This document shows, piece by piece, positions 11,416 through 25,000 of a stretch of 64,000 nt of DNA. Below the pieces are notes generated by a model, which was not told where the DNA came from, ran no database searches, and saw only the letters and a program-made list of their open reading frames with translations. Origin of the DNA: Quillaja saponaria (taxonomy: Eukaryota > Streptophyta > Magnoliopsida > Fabales > Quillajaceae). The DNA lies in contig CM055617.1 in the NCBI GenBank assembly GCA_029379385.1, positions 13,425,532-13,489,531 of the forward strand, read 5' to 3'. Position 1 is the stretch's first letter. Each line of letters opens with the position of its first letter. Both the position numbers and the translations under genes were made by a program.

Positions 11416-14400
11416 ATGAAGCAGTCTTTTGATCATATATCGTCCGGTAATTATCTGAAATAATTTATTTTATTATACAATTACTTAATGGGCTATGATA
11501 TTTAAATGGCATGTTTTCTGAGCTATACATAGGTCCCACAAAGAATTCACCAGTATATGTTACTCAAGAAGTTGAAAGATCTGGATCTGATTCCTACCAT
11601 GCCTCTAGTGATGCTAGTCTCTTTTCAAGTTCATTACCTGTTCTTCCACATGAAAAGTGTAGGTGTCAGCTACTTCTTGTAATAGTACTTGTTGTTGTTT
11701 TCTTTCTTATGTTGCATTTACAAATTTACAATAGGGTTCTTATTAAGTTGTTGTGAACATGCATGCAGTCATCTTGAACGACAGTGAACATGGTTACCAA
11801 TCTGTTGATGACATGCCATCTGGATTTAAGAAGCTCCATCAAGATGCAGAGGGTAATGGTTCTGTTGAAGATGATGAAACTCATGCAATTGGAACTTTAC
11901 TTCCTGATGATGAAGAGGAGCTTTTAGCTGGCATAATGGATGACTTTGACCTTAGTGGATTGCCTGGTTCACTGGAGGACTTGGAAGAGTATGATCTTTT
12001 TGGCAGTGGTGGAGGTATGGAATTGGAAACTGATCTTCAAGAGAGCCTCAATATGGGTATGTCAAGGTTAAGTTTCTCTGATAGTGCTGCTGGGAGTGGG
12101 TTGTCTCAATTTTCTGTTCCTAATGGTGTGGGAACGGTTGCTGGAGAACATCCCTACGGGGAGCACCCTTCCAGAACATTATTTGTTCGAAATATTAACA
12201 GCAATGTCGAGGACTCAGAACTCAGGGTGCTTTTTGAGGTATGCATAAATCAAGCAGAGTTCTCCATAAGAAAATGATGTCGATGTGTGTGTGACAATTT
12301 AATTGTGCTTCTTGGATAAAACTTTAGGTTAGGCATTAATTTTCATTATTTTAGTTGGATATTAGCATAGATTTGTTGGGAATAACCTTTTACTTTAAAC
12401 TTGTCTAAATGTTGTCAAAAAGAGACGTTTTGTAGCACCTGTGGTTCAAAGTGATGTAGCTACTTTCAAACAAGGCCTGCCTGCCAACCCCATACTGTTT
12501 AGTTTCCTGTTCATGCATGGGTTTTCTCAAGCTTCACTGATATTTCTCTGATGGAAGACAAGATCTTGGTAATTCAACTATCTAATGGACCAGTGTATAT
12601 CTTTTCGTATTTGGTAAAATCTTACATCGATGGTGACGTATCAAGTTTATTAGCTTATAGAATAAGTTTTCACAATCGAGGTTAATCAATTAGATGCTCC
12701 TATTATGCTTCATCATGGGGGATACATGCTGATGGCACTGATGGTAGATAGTTAGTTACATATCCGTGTACTGTACTTGTTTGGTAACCAAAAATTCTCC
12801 ATTTTTGAAGTCTATTTTGGGGGGCCAATGAACTTCTCTGTGCCAATTGAAAAACTGGGGAATGGGTTTGGTTACAAGAAGGAGAGTGTTTCGTAGATCG
12901 GAAAATTACCTTGATATTTCATCATAAACCAATTTCAATTGTAACTTCTCTTTAATGGATTATAGATCATTATCTCCCTTATGATGATGGTGTCTTGAAT
13001 GCATTTGGAATTTGTTAACCTGGATTGTTAAATTACATGAGGATTGCCTTGTTTATTCTTGTAGCATAAGAAAGGAAATAAATTTAATTTTCACAAACAT
13101 TATGGTGCAAAAATATGTCATTGTGGTACAGGCAGAGGTGGTAAAGAAGCGGGCTATTGGTTTGAATTAGTTCTTCAATTAACTGATCGAGTCTGGGGGC
13201 ACTGGAAGTAAAAAAACCAAAACTAAATGAGTGTGATCATTCTGGTATTCTGGTTAATCTGATCTAGACCTGTGACTAATTAATTTTTTTTCTTCTGAAC
13301 TCTGAAGTAATGTTGGTTGGTGGAAAGAATTTTTCTCTTTCAGGAATTAAATTTAGGGATTTTGTTTATATTTAAGTCTGATGACCAATTAGTGAGCTAT
13401 TTGTACTAAATATGAAAAAGCAGACTACAATGTTAATTGTTCTTATACTAGTATATGAAGACAACACTTTAGATATCTCCCATTTAATTTCCATTAACTA
13501 ATATATCAATATTGTATCTATTCTTAAACCAGTGATTCCTGTGCCCAGGATGGAGAAATATGTGAAAGTAGTCCTACAATAATATAAGTTGGGGAAATAA
13601 ATTGAGAGAGGGGTGGGAGAGTGAAAGTGGGACAGTGTTATTTCTTTGCTATCTTCTGTTGTTTTTGCTTGACAAGATCTTCTTTTAGTTGTTTCTTTTA
13701 TTTTTATATTTTTCTGTCCTTTTTACAGCAATATGGTGATATCAGAACTCTCTATACTGCATGTAAACATCGGGGATTTGTGATGATTTCCTACTATGAT
13801 ATACGCGCTGCTCGAACTGCTATGCGTGCATTACAAAACAAGCCACTGAGACGGAGGAAACTTGACATCCACTTCTCGATACCAAAGGTTCTTGACCAAA
13901 ATCCAGGCCCTCATAATTAGCTTTATCTCTTGAATTATTATATCATCATAATGTTGTTACTTTCTATTTCTTGTACTTCCAGGATAACCCATCAGACAAG
14001 GATATAAATCAAGGAACCCTGGTAGTGTTTAATTTGGATCCTTCGGTTTCAAATGAAGACCTCCGTCAAATATTCGGTTCTTATGGAGAGGTCAAAGAGG
14101 TGATGTTTTTCTCCTTTTATTGTTTGTTTCCTTGTGGCTTTCTTTCTTTGGGTGCTGTTATATGGTTAATTTCTGAGATAAATTTTTTCTGCCAAAGCAG
14201 ATAAGGGAAACACCACACAAGAGACATCATAAGTTTATCGAATTTTATGATGTTAGAGCTGCAGAAGCAGCTCTCAAGTCATTAAATAGGAGTGACATAG
14301 CTGGTAAACGTATAAAGCTGGAACCTAGTCGTCCTGGTGGAGCTCGTCGAAAGTGCGTATTTTCATATACTTGAGTCTTTATATTTTATTATAATATGTC

Positions 14401-16867
14401 GAGAAAGATTCTTTATTTCTCATTCACAGAAATTCTATCTTTCTTTTTGGCAATAGTGTAGCCATTAGCTTCTTATGTCACAACCATGTTTTTTTTTATC
14501 TTTTTTTATCAGCTCTGATGCTGCATGACTGTCATCAGTTTTTCTCATAAAACAACTAAGATGCTTCTGGGCTAGTGTTTAATCTTTGGAAATTTACCTT
14601 GTGTCATTTAGCCTGATGTTGCAACTGAATCAAGAGCTTGAGCAAGATGAATCTCGGACTCTCCAAAATCAAGTGGGTTCACCAGTTACCAACTCTCCTC
14701 CAGGTAGGTCCTTTCAGATAGTTAATTTATTTTTGATTGTTGCATCTTTAGGAATACATTACTTAGAATTCTCGACTTCATCCAGTTTTGCATCTGTCTT
14801 TCTACTGACAAAATGAAGTGAACAAAACATCTGTGACAGGTAACTGGTTACAGTTTAACAGCCCTCTTGAACACAATCCAATGCAAAGTATAGGTAAATC
14901 CTCTGGTTTTAGGACTGGGAACCCAATGACAGGCAACCATTTACATGGCCTAGCTTCGATTTTGCAACCACAGGTATCAAACACTCTGAAGGTTGCGCCC
15001 ATCGGCAAGGAGCATGGAAGGAGTACTCTTTCGGAGAACATATTTACTAGTACACATTCAGGCCAACAACATCCACATTCATTTCCAGAGCCAAAATTTA
15101 GCCAATATTGTGGAGCTTTGTCCCCCTTTGGCCAATCATCTTCTAGTGGATCCTCTATGGAAACATTGTCTGGGCCACAGTTCCTTTGGGGAAGTCCAAA
15201 CCCATACTCAGAACCAACCAAATCATTGGCTCGGCCAAGGCCATCTGTGGGGCATTCAATTTCATCAAATGGAAAAGGCCATGCCTTCCCATACTCAGGT
15301 CATCACGGTTCCTTCCTTAGCTCATTCCATCGTCATCATCATCATGATGTTGGCTCAGCCCCATCTAGTCTTCCTTTTGAGAGGCACTTTGGTTTCTTCC
15401 CGGATTCACGAGAAACATCATTCATAAATCCTGTTGCTTATGGGGGCATGAGTTTAGGACACACTGAAGGAAATTACATGGTACATAGCACTACGAATGC
15501 TGGCATTACTATACCAGGAAATATCGCTGAAAATGGTTCGTCAAGTTTCAGAATGAGATCTTCGCAAAGGATTAGCCCTGTATTTCTTGGTAATGTTCCT
15601 TACCCAGGACTGTCACCTACAAGCATAGAGGGTTTCATTGAGCATGGGCGGAGCAGACAGATCATTGAGAATAATGTGAACCAGGTTGACAATAAGAAAC
15701 AGTTTCAGCTTGACTTGGATAAGATTAAAAGTGGTGAAGATACTCGGACAACTTTAATGATAAAGAATATCCCAAATAAGTAAGATCCACTTCTCATTCG
15801 ACAGATATCACTATGTTCTTTTAAAATCTTGTTTGCTGGATGATTTTTCATAATGATTATCTATCATTGATATGTTGCAGATATACCTCAAAAATGTTAT
15901 TAGCTTCCATTGATGAAAATCATTGGGGTACATATGATTTTCTTTATCTGCCGATTGATTTTAAGGTGAGAATGTTGGGTGCTTTTGAGTAATATTTATT
16001 AATTGTTTCTCCTGTACTTTCCTGGTCTCCAACAATTCTATTCTTTTCAAGCTGATTGGCATATTTTTTGTGGGTGCAGAATAAGTGCAATGTGGGCTAT
16101 GCATTTATCAATATGCTGTCACCTTCGCTCATTATCCCATTCTACGAGGTCTTTGGCGGTCTAAACTTTTTCCATTTTGTTATATCTTTGTTCTAAATGA
16201 AATACGTGTCCTGCTTTTTCAAGCTTTTTTTTTTTTACCTTTTTTTTTTTACCTTTTTCTTTTAGCTTTATAGTTGATGTATTCCTTGCATTTTAAAGGG
16301 AACCGACCAATAGACTTTCGGACTGATAACATCTTGAGAGAGAAATGTTAGATTTGCTGATACTTCTGATATATTGCAGGCATTTAATGGGAGGAAGTGG
16401 GAGAAGTTTAATAGTGAGAAAGTTGCTTCTTTAGCATATGGTCGAATTCAGGGAAAGGCAGCCCTTGTGAGCCACTTCCAGAACTCAAGCTTGATGAATG
16501 AAGATAAGCGTTGCCGCCCTATTCTGTTTCACTCAGAAGGTCCTGAAGCTGGTGATCAGGTAATAACGTTAATACATATGTAGAACACATTGATTGAAAA
16601 TAATGACTGGTGTATGTATTATGATTTTCACTCGGTATCAGAATAAAATAATGGTAATTTGAACTTTATACAAGTGACATTATCACACTATTTGTCTGTC
16701 ATGTGGCCTAAATATCTTCTACGGTCATGCTTATGCCTCTGTAGATCATTCAAGAACATCTTCCATCAAACACTTTGACCACTGAAGTTCTTAGAGAAAA
16801 AGAGACACATTCAAGTTCTCCTGGAAGCCCTGTGGAGGAAAGCTCTGCAGAATTGGAGAGAAGATGA
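11416..16867 (+). CDS. MEI2-like RNA-binding protein, AML2/AML5 type, 12 coding exons
   Basis: Proposed exons: 11,416-11,446, 11,533-11,656, 11,785-12,238, 13,729-13,887, 13,983-14,099, 14,201-14,352, 14,612-14,703, 14,840-15,779, 15,881-15,965, 16,080-16,148, 16,380-16,559 and 16,745-16,867. They keep frame and give about 841 aa, close to plant AML2/AML5 proteins. Visible features are SSDASLFSSSLPVLPHE near the N-terminus, an acidic IGTLLPDDEEELLAGIMDDF segment, RRM1 (RTLFVRNINSNVEDSELRVL to KLDIHFSIPK), RRM2 (GTLVVFNLDPSVSNEDLRQI to KRIKLEPSRPGGARR), a long Ser/Gly/His-rich linker, and the MEI2 C-terminal RRM3 ([60 protein letters not shown]). RRM3 is the hallmark of the family and its main RNA-binding domain. 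Plant AML proteins act redundantly in meiosis and vegetative growth. The second-to-third exon junction is the weakest point: the only acceptor that keeps frame (11,785) skips a conserved-looking LND. The start MKQSFDHISS rests on the first ATG that reads into exon 2. Confidence 0.93.
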
Positions 16868-19800
16868 CAGTTATCAAATTGATGGTGGCTGTGAATGCTA
16901 ACATTTGAGTATATATCAGGTGCACATACTTAGGTAGAGATGTCAAAGCATATAGATTTTGTATTATAGTTATTTCTGACAGATTTGGTTTAAGGCTTCA
17001 GAAGAAACTTGAGCATTTTGGTGGAATTGCTATGCAAATAGCTGGTTTTGGTAATATAAACAGGGGGAGCAGAGAATGAAGAATATAAGCTAACTGGATA
17101 ACCTTTCCACGAGGCCTTTTGTTTGTCTCTTCATTTTTGACTCAATCTTGTTTGTGATTTTGATGTAGATAATGAAAATTATGAGGTTGAGATTATGGAC
17201 AGTAGATGGTACAAAAAATTTGTACCGTAGACACATAAACAGACTTATTTCTATCTTCATCTAATGTATTGGTAACCTGAAATGGAACTTTCAAATGCAT
17301 AGAAGTATACTGATGTTGTACTATCGTTTCTCTCTTGGAAGGGAGGATCTTCTAATCAGACGCACTGGCAGGTTAGCCAGTAATGAAATAATTGGTGTCC
17401 TATATCATCACACAGGAAACTAAGATGTTATTTGGAAAGTGCATGAATGTAGGATTGGTCTGGTTTAGATTTTTTCTTGTGCCCTGACATTACATTATGA
17501 AAACTCAACAAAAGTAGCCGAAGTTGCAAAATCTTGTTCTATCCAGTCAAATCAGAAGTCCATTGGGGCTTAGGGCAACATAACAATTAACAAAGGATGT
17601 TCTTCCCCCTATTCACAAATCACATAATCCCAACTTTGATGTTTCTACTACTTTTTGTAAGGCCTGGATGTTCTACTTCTTATTCCAATAGAATTTTAAC
17701 CAATCTTTCCAACACGAAATGGATGGGTATTATATGTATGGCTGTTAGGCTGTAGGATCTTGGTCTAAAATCTATAGTTCTATTGCCTTTATCTGATACT
17801 AGCTGTGATTGGGTCAAGGGCATTTTGAGTGAAGAACGTGGGAATCTTCAATGAGGTTGCAGAATCTGTCACTCTCACTCATCAAAGAAACAAAATGTTC
17901 GCAGACTCTTGTCAAATTACAAGCCTTTTCAAAATGCATTTCACAGGTGCTCCTCTTTTTCTTTTGGCTTGAACGCGCACAGATCATACTAATTAGAACT
18001 TCTTAATTGGCATACCATTAATTATTAAGATTTATTGTTTTTCACAAGGGCATTTCAAATACCGTGCAGGAGAAGAAAAACCAAGCTATCAGAATAGAAC
18101 AAAAACTACTATCATACTTGATTTTCTGCATCATGGTGCACCTTTAATTTAGTCATATTCATTGATTTTTGGCCTAGAGATATAATTTTGCGTACATGAT
18201 TTATTGTCTAACACTACACTCAGTGAGAAGAGTGCAAAGAACAAGCTTGCCTGCCATCAGCCATGCACTCAAATATGAAGCAACTTTAATGTAAGCTGTG
18301 TGAAAATTACAAGTTAGTTTGAAGTAAAAAATATCATACCCTATAAGAATCCTGGAACTCTACGTAAGTCGTACTGCAATACATGATAAAACTTTTGAAG
18401 CCAATACCATAACATGATATTTAACATCCAAAAAGTTGGAACAATTGATCTATATTTAGTATCAACCTATGCATCTATACCAAAGTTATTATTTACATCG
18501 AAGACAATGCTTCTGTGGCAACATACTACAATTAATTGAAGACATCAGAAATATTAGTATTTCCCAAATTTCTGTGACATCTTAAGCATGAGGATTCTGT
18601 GCTGATAATCTTCCTTATTCTATGCATAAATCAGTGGATTTACTGAACAAAAGCCAAGTGATCCAGCTTGTATCTGCTTCAGAGTGCCTTTGCCTTTCTG
18701 TCCTTGTTCGGAGTTCAATATCAGTAAGGAAGTAGCATCAGTTATGTTCTTTTACATGGTGGACAGGACCATTTATCTGACTGAGAAGTCTCCTGGACAT
18801 ATTAAGCCCAGAACCTTCTTGTGTAGTCCATTGATTTTCTCCTTGAAATGTATTTTGGATAATAGAAGGGAGGCCTTGACCAGTGCGTGATTCTACAAAG
18901 ACAGGAAAGTGAGATATTAGTTTCTATTCCACATAAAGTATGAAAATATGAAAGAAAAGCATAGTACTGCCATAACCAAGCACCCAAATAATCTTTTGTA
19001 ATTTCTTTTCAAACCACATCACCTGCTCCCCTGCATAAACTAAACTGTTTAAAAAGAAAGTCTCTTTAAGCCCGTTTCCCAGGCACCCTCCTAAAGTCTG
19101 CATAATATCCAATCCAGTTGAAGTGTGATTGATTCCTGTAATTTGTTAAATTCTGATTATTTCTCTTTCAAAAAACACATTTGACATTTATTACTCATTT
19201 TATTATACTCTGTATATTTTAAAGGGATGTTAGTTAAAAATAATATAAAGAGAGTCACTTAAACAGGGCCTCAAACCATAGGGTGTATACATTAACCAGC
19301 CCTACTAAAACAAAGCCTGTTGGTTGCTCTAGTGAGGAAAGGCCATGCAATTCTACTGGAGAATCCCACTATCAAGTTGTTATGACTTTAAAGTTAAGAC
19401 AAGTAATGTAGAGGATCAGTCACCTTCCAGGTAAAACTATAAAACCCCAGCCATGTAAGAAGGGGCTATTGATAATTGAGCCTATCACCTTCTTGTAGAG
19501 GTCAATAAGAAACCTTGCATCACCGGAATTCACTTTATGCCCTTTTGACATCAAGATCAATTAACCATTGATATGAAAATGCACTTCCTAGACAAGCCAT
19601 TTCGATAATATGAAAGTTATTCATTATATTTCTTAATAACACAACATCTTTTATAGAATTCTGAATAACTCACTCTTCAAACAAATAATCAATCAATTTG
19701 CAGAAGTAGCTAACCTCTATGCCCTAATAAACTCAAGTAGTTAAGCTGTGGCTGGAAATGCTTGATAACCAAAACTTGGCTGTCCACTGAAAAAAACACT

Positions 19801-21343
19801 GAATAACAATCAATTGATGAATCAGTTTACTTCTGAAGTATATGAAAAGTAAATTTACTGACAATTACCAGACTATAACTTGAACTTCTGATACTAGAAG
19901 CCCAGAACTTCACAAAGATTGCTATAAGAGCATTGACAAAACTTCTATTGTACATATTGAGCGATATTGCCATCCCGAGTGCCTAAAACTAATGTTTAGC
20001 AGATTATAGCATTTCAGTATAGGTAAATCTGCAATTTGACTCAAGAAATGTAGATATTTGGCAAATAAAAACTATCCTTCCATCAATGAAAAAACACCGG
20101 TTGTACTTATTTATGCAATATTGCTATCCTAAGAGCCTAAAACTAACATTTCCTCTAAAATATCATGCACCAGATTATAGCATTTCAGTATAGGTAAATA
20201 TCAAATTTGCCTCAAGGAATGTAGATATATGAAAAAAAAATAAAATAAAAGAATATCCTTCCATCAAACACTCTACAACGATTTCTTAACGAGCAATACA
20301 TATTCATGCATTGAACAAAAAGAAACAAAAGGACATGCAACCCTTCTGTGCCAAACCCATATGACTCCAATTAACAATAGCAATTACCAAGACAACAATA
20401 AGTTGAAAACCAATATGTCAACTTATTTGACATTACCCAGTGGTGGAGTTAGTATCTTAAGATTGGGTGTCAAATGAAAAGACCAAGGGAACAAAAAAAC
20501 TAACAACTTTTGAGTGTGCCAGCTATGTTACACAACTTCCCTATCCCTCTCCCTGTCTCTATGGGACTCGATGACACAATCCACGGTTCAATTCATAGTG
20601 CATTTGAAACAGCAACAAAAATATATGTTGAATTTAGCTTATTTGAAATGATTCACACATTTTATGTTTGAAATGAATGAATTAGGGTAAAGTTCAAATG
20701 AAATTCATTTGAAATCCATATTTTACTCATTTTTGGAATCCTATATGAAATAGGTTGGATTTTATTTTGTGGAATTCATTTTAGATTGATGAGTTAGTAC
20801 ATAGTTGGTTCCACCAAATATTTTATCCTTAGTATTATCCCAATGTTTTTAACCTAGTAAGTCGATTAAGAGTCATCAACACTTCCTCTCACCTGCTCAC
20901 AGTCTAAACCAACTTCAAGTCTCTTCCTCTTAACTTCTCTTCTATTCATCAAACCAACAATCAAGCCCTATTATTTATCTTTTCAGTTTAATGATAGTTT
21001 AAATTAATAATTAAGAGTAATATAGGAAAGTACTCAAACTAAAATCTTCATATATTTTAACCAAGGGAATTAGACTAAATTTCATAATTAGTGTTTATAT
21101 ATCAAATAAGATAATTTATTTGAAATGAACAAAATTGTACAATTCCTTTTTACTGTTAATGAATAAAAGTTTATAGTGAGAACTCAGCAATCTTAGTACT
21201 TAAAACCACTAGTCCACTGCTATTGGCAACAAATATCTACTATTAATGTGCCCATGGATAATATAAAATAATGTTTACTTCATATTCTTCAATATTGCAT
21301 ACAAATTGTCTTAAAAAGCACATGTAGAATACGAATGCCAATC
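16868..21343. other. Intergenic region; first part is probably 3' UTR of the MEI2-like gene
   Basis: The first few hundred bases probably form the 3' UTR. No open frame with a recognisable domain follows. Moderately GC-balanced sequence at about 18,560-19,120 could belong to an unannotated noncoding or antisense transcript, but I see no coding continuity or repeat ends. The local duplication at 19,948-20,270 is listed separately. Confidence 0.5.
19948..20270. repeat. Imperfect tandem duplication, unit about 155-170 bp
   Basis: Two neighbouring copies share ATTGCCATCC/ATTGCTATCC, GCCTAAAACTAA, AGATTATAGCATTTCAGTAT and AATATCCTTCCATCAA-like blocks. The second copy carries about 17 extra bases (TTCCTCTAAAATATCAT region). 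It is noncoding. Confidence 0.6.
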
Positions 21344-21850
21344 TAGGGGTGTGCATGGTTCGGTTTTGGAGGAAAAAAAAATAACTAACCCAAATATTCG
21401 GTTATCATATTAGTATTATATAGGATATCCAAAATATCAACCCAATAGATTGAGTTGGTTTGGTTGGGTTGGTTTTCAATTATTGGCTTAAGTTGGGCTG
21501 TCAAGCCCAATTTTCTATTTGTAACCTGAAACAAACAAAAAAAATCACAATTGTAAATCTGAAAAATTCAAACATAAAAAAAAAAAAAGAAAAAAAAGAA
21601 TTTATAATTAAGGGGTAAGATAAGAGTTTGCATGAAGTGTTGTTTTGTAATTAAATAATAAAAAAAAGAAAATTAAATTTTCAATTTGGTTTCTGTTAAC
21701 CAAGAGAAGAATAACTAAAACAAAACCGAGAAACTCTTAAGAAAAAAAAAATTTAATTTTTAATTGGCATGTAAATATAACCGAAACCAACCTAAATTTT
21801 GGCTCGTTCAGTTCGGTTATTTCGGTTTAACCAACCCATGCTCACCCTTA
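21344..21850. mobile_element. MITE-like element, about 507 bp
   Basis: The left end reads TAGGGGTGTGCATGGTTCGG. The complement of the right end reads TAAGGGTGAGCATGGGTTGG. These inverted termini are of the kind seen in plant hAT-like MITEs. The interior is AT-rich with no coding frame. A clean 8-bp target duplication is not visible: the flanks are TGCCAATC and GCCGCATC, only partly alike. Confidence 0.5.
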
Positions 21851-21967
21851 GCCGCATCAAGGTCAAAGGACAGGTATTTGAGGGGAAAGAACATCAATGT
21901 TTGGAAGCTTAAGAGAAAAACATTGTACACCCAAGTAATCACATTGGAAATTAGCATTTTAGAATAG

Positions 21968-22002
21968 ACACACACACACACACTATATATATATATATAT
22001 AT
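21968..22002. repeat. (AC)n(AT)n microsatellite
   Basis: About eight AC repeats run directly into about nine AT repeats, starting about 77 bp downstream of the CNL stop codon. Confidence 0.9.
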
Positions 22003-22078
22003 CATATAAATTCCAAAAGTACCTGTGCTAAAAACATATGGATGCGTATAATTCCAAAGAAGGGCTTGAAGACTCATG

Positions 22079-25000
22079 TCACGAAATTAATTTCCCATCA
22101 ATGAAGATGAGGGGAATGTGAGCAATCTTGGCCCAAAATTTCCCTTTCTTGTTAAGGCAGTGTTTCTCAAGCAAAGGACATCCTTTAATATAGAGAAACT
22201 TTAAAGAGGCAGGCAGACTTTCTTCTGTCAATGACTTCAGCCTCAAACACCTACAGATGTGTAAAGTTTTGAGAGAGGCTAAATGTTGAATCCCCTTGCC
22301 ATCCAACCTTTCAAGGCTCAAAAGGTCATGAAGATACAAAACAGATAGAGAAGCAGGCAGCAAACCCTCATCTGGGAAGGACTTGATATTCTCATTCTCA
22401 ACAGAAACACAAACATAGTTGAGACTTGGTAAATTCCAGTCTATCTGGCGAGCAAAGAGCTTTTTACAAAACCGTATCTCAAGAGACCTCAATTGAGGGG
22501 GCAAACCTCCTTCAGGAAAAGACTCAATTTCCGGGCAACGTTGCACATAGAATTTTGATAAAGCTGGGAGAAGGCTATGCATTTGCTTGGGCAGAGACTT
22601 CAACTTCACACAGTTGGAGATAAATAATTTATTCAAGCAGAATGCAGGTAGTCCTTCTCCAGGAAAAAACAAAAAATTTGGGCAATCATGAATTTCCATA
22701 TCCTTCAAATGATGAAGATGACCCTTTGAAACAGATAGAGATGCAAAATTTTCACACTGCTTAATATAGAGAGATTTGAGACTGGGGAAGGTATCTATCG
22801 AGAAGGATATGAGTGATACACAGCTACCAATGATTTGCAATGACTCAAGTGACATGTGACACTGCCGTTGCAAGATTGGAAATTCTAGTTTCCTACAATT
22901 CGTGATTTTCAGTGTTTTCAATGATATAGGAAGACAGCCCTGGGGAAATGATATGGCAGTGGAACAATCAGAGACATGTAAATGCTGAAGACGAGTAGTT
23001 TCAGAGAGCGTCATGGCCTTAAACATGGACTCCAAGAGGCGGTGTCCTGTAATTGTGAGAGACCGTGGAGAAAGTGGCAACTCCTGCAATGAGATTACAT
23101 TTTTACTCCTGATTATCCTTAACTCGTCCATTGCACTAGACCTTGGCAGAGAATACACAAGCTGCTCACATCCTATAATCTTCAGTCTTGTCAAAGAAGG
23201 GAGGTGCGTGGGCAAATCTCCGGCTAGTTTGGGACACTCTCTTATTTTAAGCTCTTGAAGATTTAGAAAGGCGTCAACTTCGCCTTTGGCTTCATAAGAT
23301 AACCATTGTTTCCAAGATGATATTCCCACAAATTCCAGAGTTTCAAGGGATAAAAATGGCGCCCTCGAAGATGAATCACTTTTGTAGAACTCGCGACCGA
23401 TAATTACAAGTCCATCAAGACTCTCAAGTCTTAGCTTCTTAAGAGAGAGCAGTTGCCCAAGCGGTGGCAACTGACAGCAACATCTACAGTTAAAAATATG
23501 AAGAGAAACTATACAATGGTAAGAACGGTGTCCTACCCAGTCTGGAAATCTCGTACCCCCATATCCACCAATTCTTAGCTTCTGCAGGTTTGTGTGAGGC
23601 TGTAGCTTGCCAAGTACTCCTATATCTCTCTCAAGCTGTGAATTATCAGTACCAGCGATTAAATCCCAACTCAATGTTAAGCACTCGAGGTCCTTCTTTT
23701 CCTTCAACCTGGCCTCTGAAGCATCCTTAGCATTGGAAACATGTTGTAACTTCTGAATGGAAAGTGAGAGGCAAAGATTTGGAAGTTCTCCCAACTCTCC
23801 AATCCCAGACCCTTTCTTGTCACCCACAATGAAAGCACTTAAGAATTGTATACTTTTCAATCTACTCATTCCTGTTGGCATCTCTTCTAAATGAGTTCCC
23901 GAGATATCAAGATATCGCAAGTTTACAAGATCCTGCATGTCTTTAGGGAGTGTGGTGAGATTTTCACAACGGCATAGCTTCAATGTTTGTAAGTTGTACA
24001 GAGCAGTTATAGATCTAGGCAACCTTTTAATATTTGTTGAAGACAGATCCAAATATCGTAAATGTATCAGTTGTCCGATTGAACTAGGCAATACATCAAT
24101 CTCATAGCCAGACAATGAGAACACCCTTAAGCACCTAAAGGTTAACAAGAGAAGATCTGGTACTTTCTTAGGTAAATGTAATGTTACTCTCATTGAATTT
24201 AGGGGTAGAAAAGTACGCAAATTCTTAGCTCCACAAAAATGCTCGAAACCTGTGACAGTTGAAAGCATATCATATGATAAATGATGTATCCTTGTAGTCA
24301 ATTTGTGTACATCATCGTCTTCTGACATAAAACAAAATCCTCCAGCTACAAATTTTGCTAGATCATGTATAAGGTCATGCATGACAAACCACTGGTTATT
24401 ACTTCTAGAGCGTTGGAAAAACGATCTTGAAACTAGGTCACTGAAGTATTCATCACCAGCTTCTTCCAATCTCTTACCTTTACTTGATGATTGTAGAAAA
24501 TTTTCGGCCATCCACAACAAGATGAGTTCTTCTTTCTGAAATTCATAATCTTTAGGAAATATTGAACAATAGGCAAAGCATCTTTTTAAATTTGGTGGGA
24601 GATAATGGTAGCTTAATCTCAAAGCTGGAATGATCTTGCTTTCATTCTCCGGCAAGTCCCATATGTCACTCTTTAGTATAATCATCCAGTCCTTGATATT
24701 AGGTTTTGATCTCAAAAGGCCTCCAAGTGTTTTTGCAGCCAAAGGTAACCCCTGACACTTTTTAACAATACCTCTACCAATTCTCTCTAGACTTGGATCC
24801 AACTCGGAGTCATTAGAGCCTAAAGCATGTCTTGCGAATAACAACCAACAATCTTGATTAGACAAGTGTCCAAGATGATAGGCTGGAATAGTTTGCATGA
24901 TCAAAGCAACCTTTTCACTACGAGTTGTGACAATGACCTTACTCCCTTGAGCCCCATACCGGAAAGGACTACACAAAGTGTCCCAATCAACATAGTTCTC

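Noticed and set aside
14802..15221. 139-codon minus-strand frame inside the MEI2-like gene
   Set aside because: Antisense to exon 8, whose plus-strand reading matches the family throughout.
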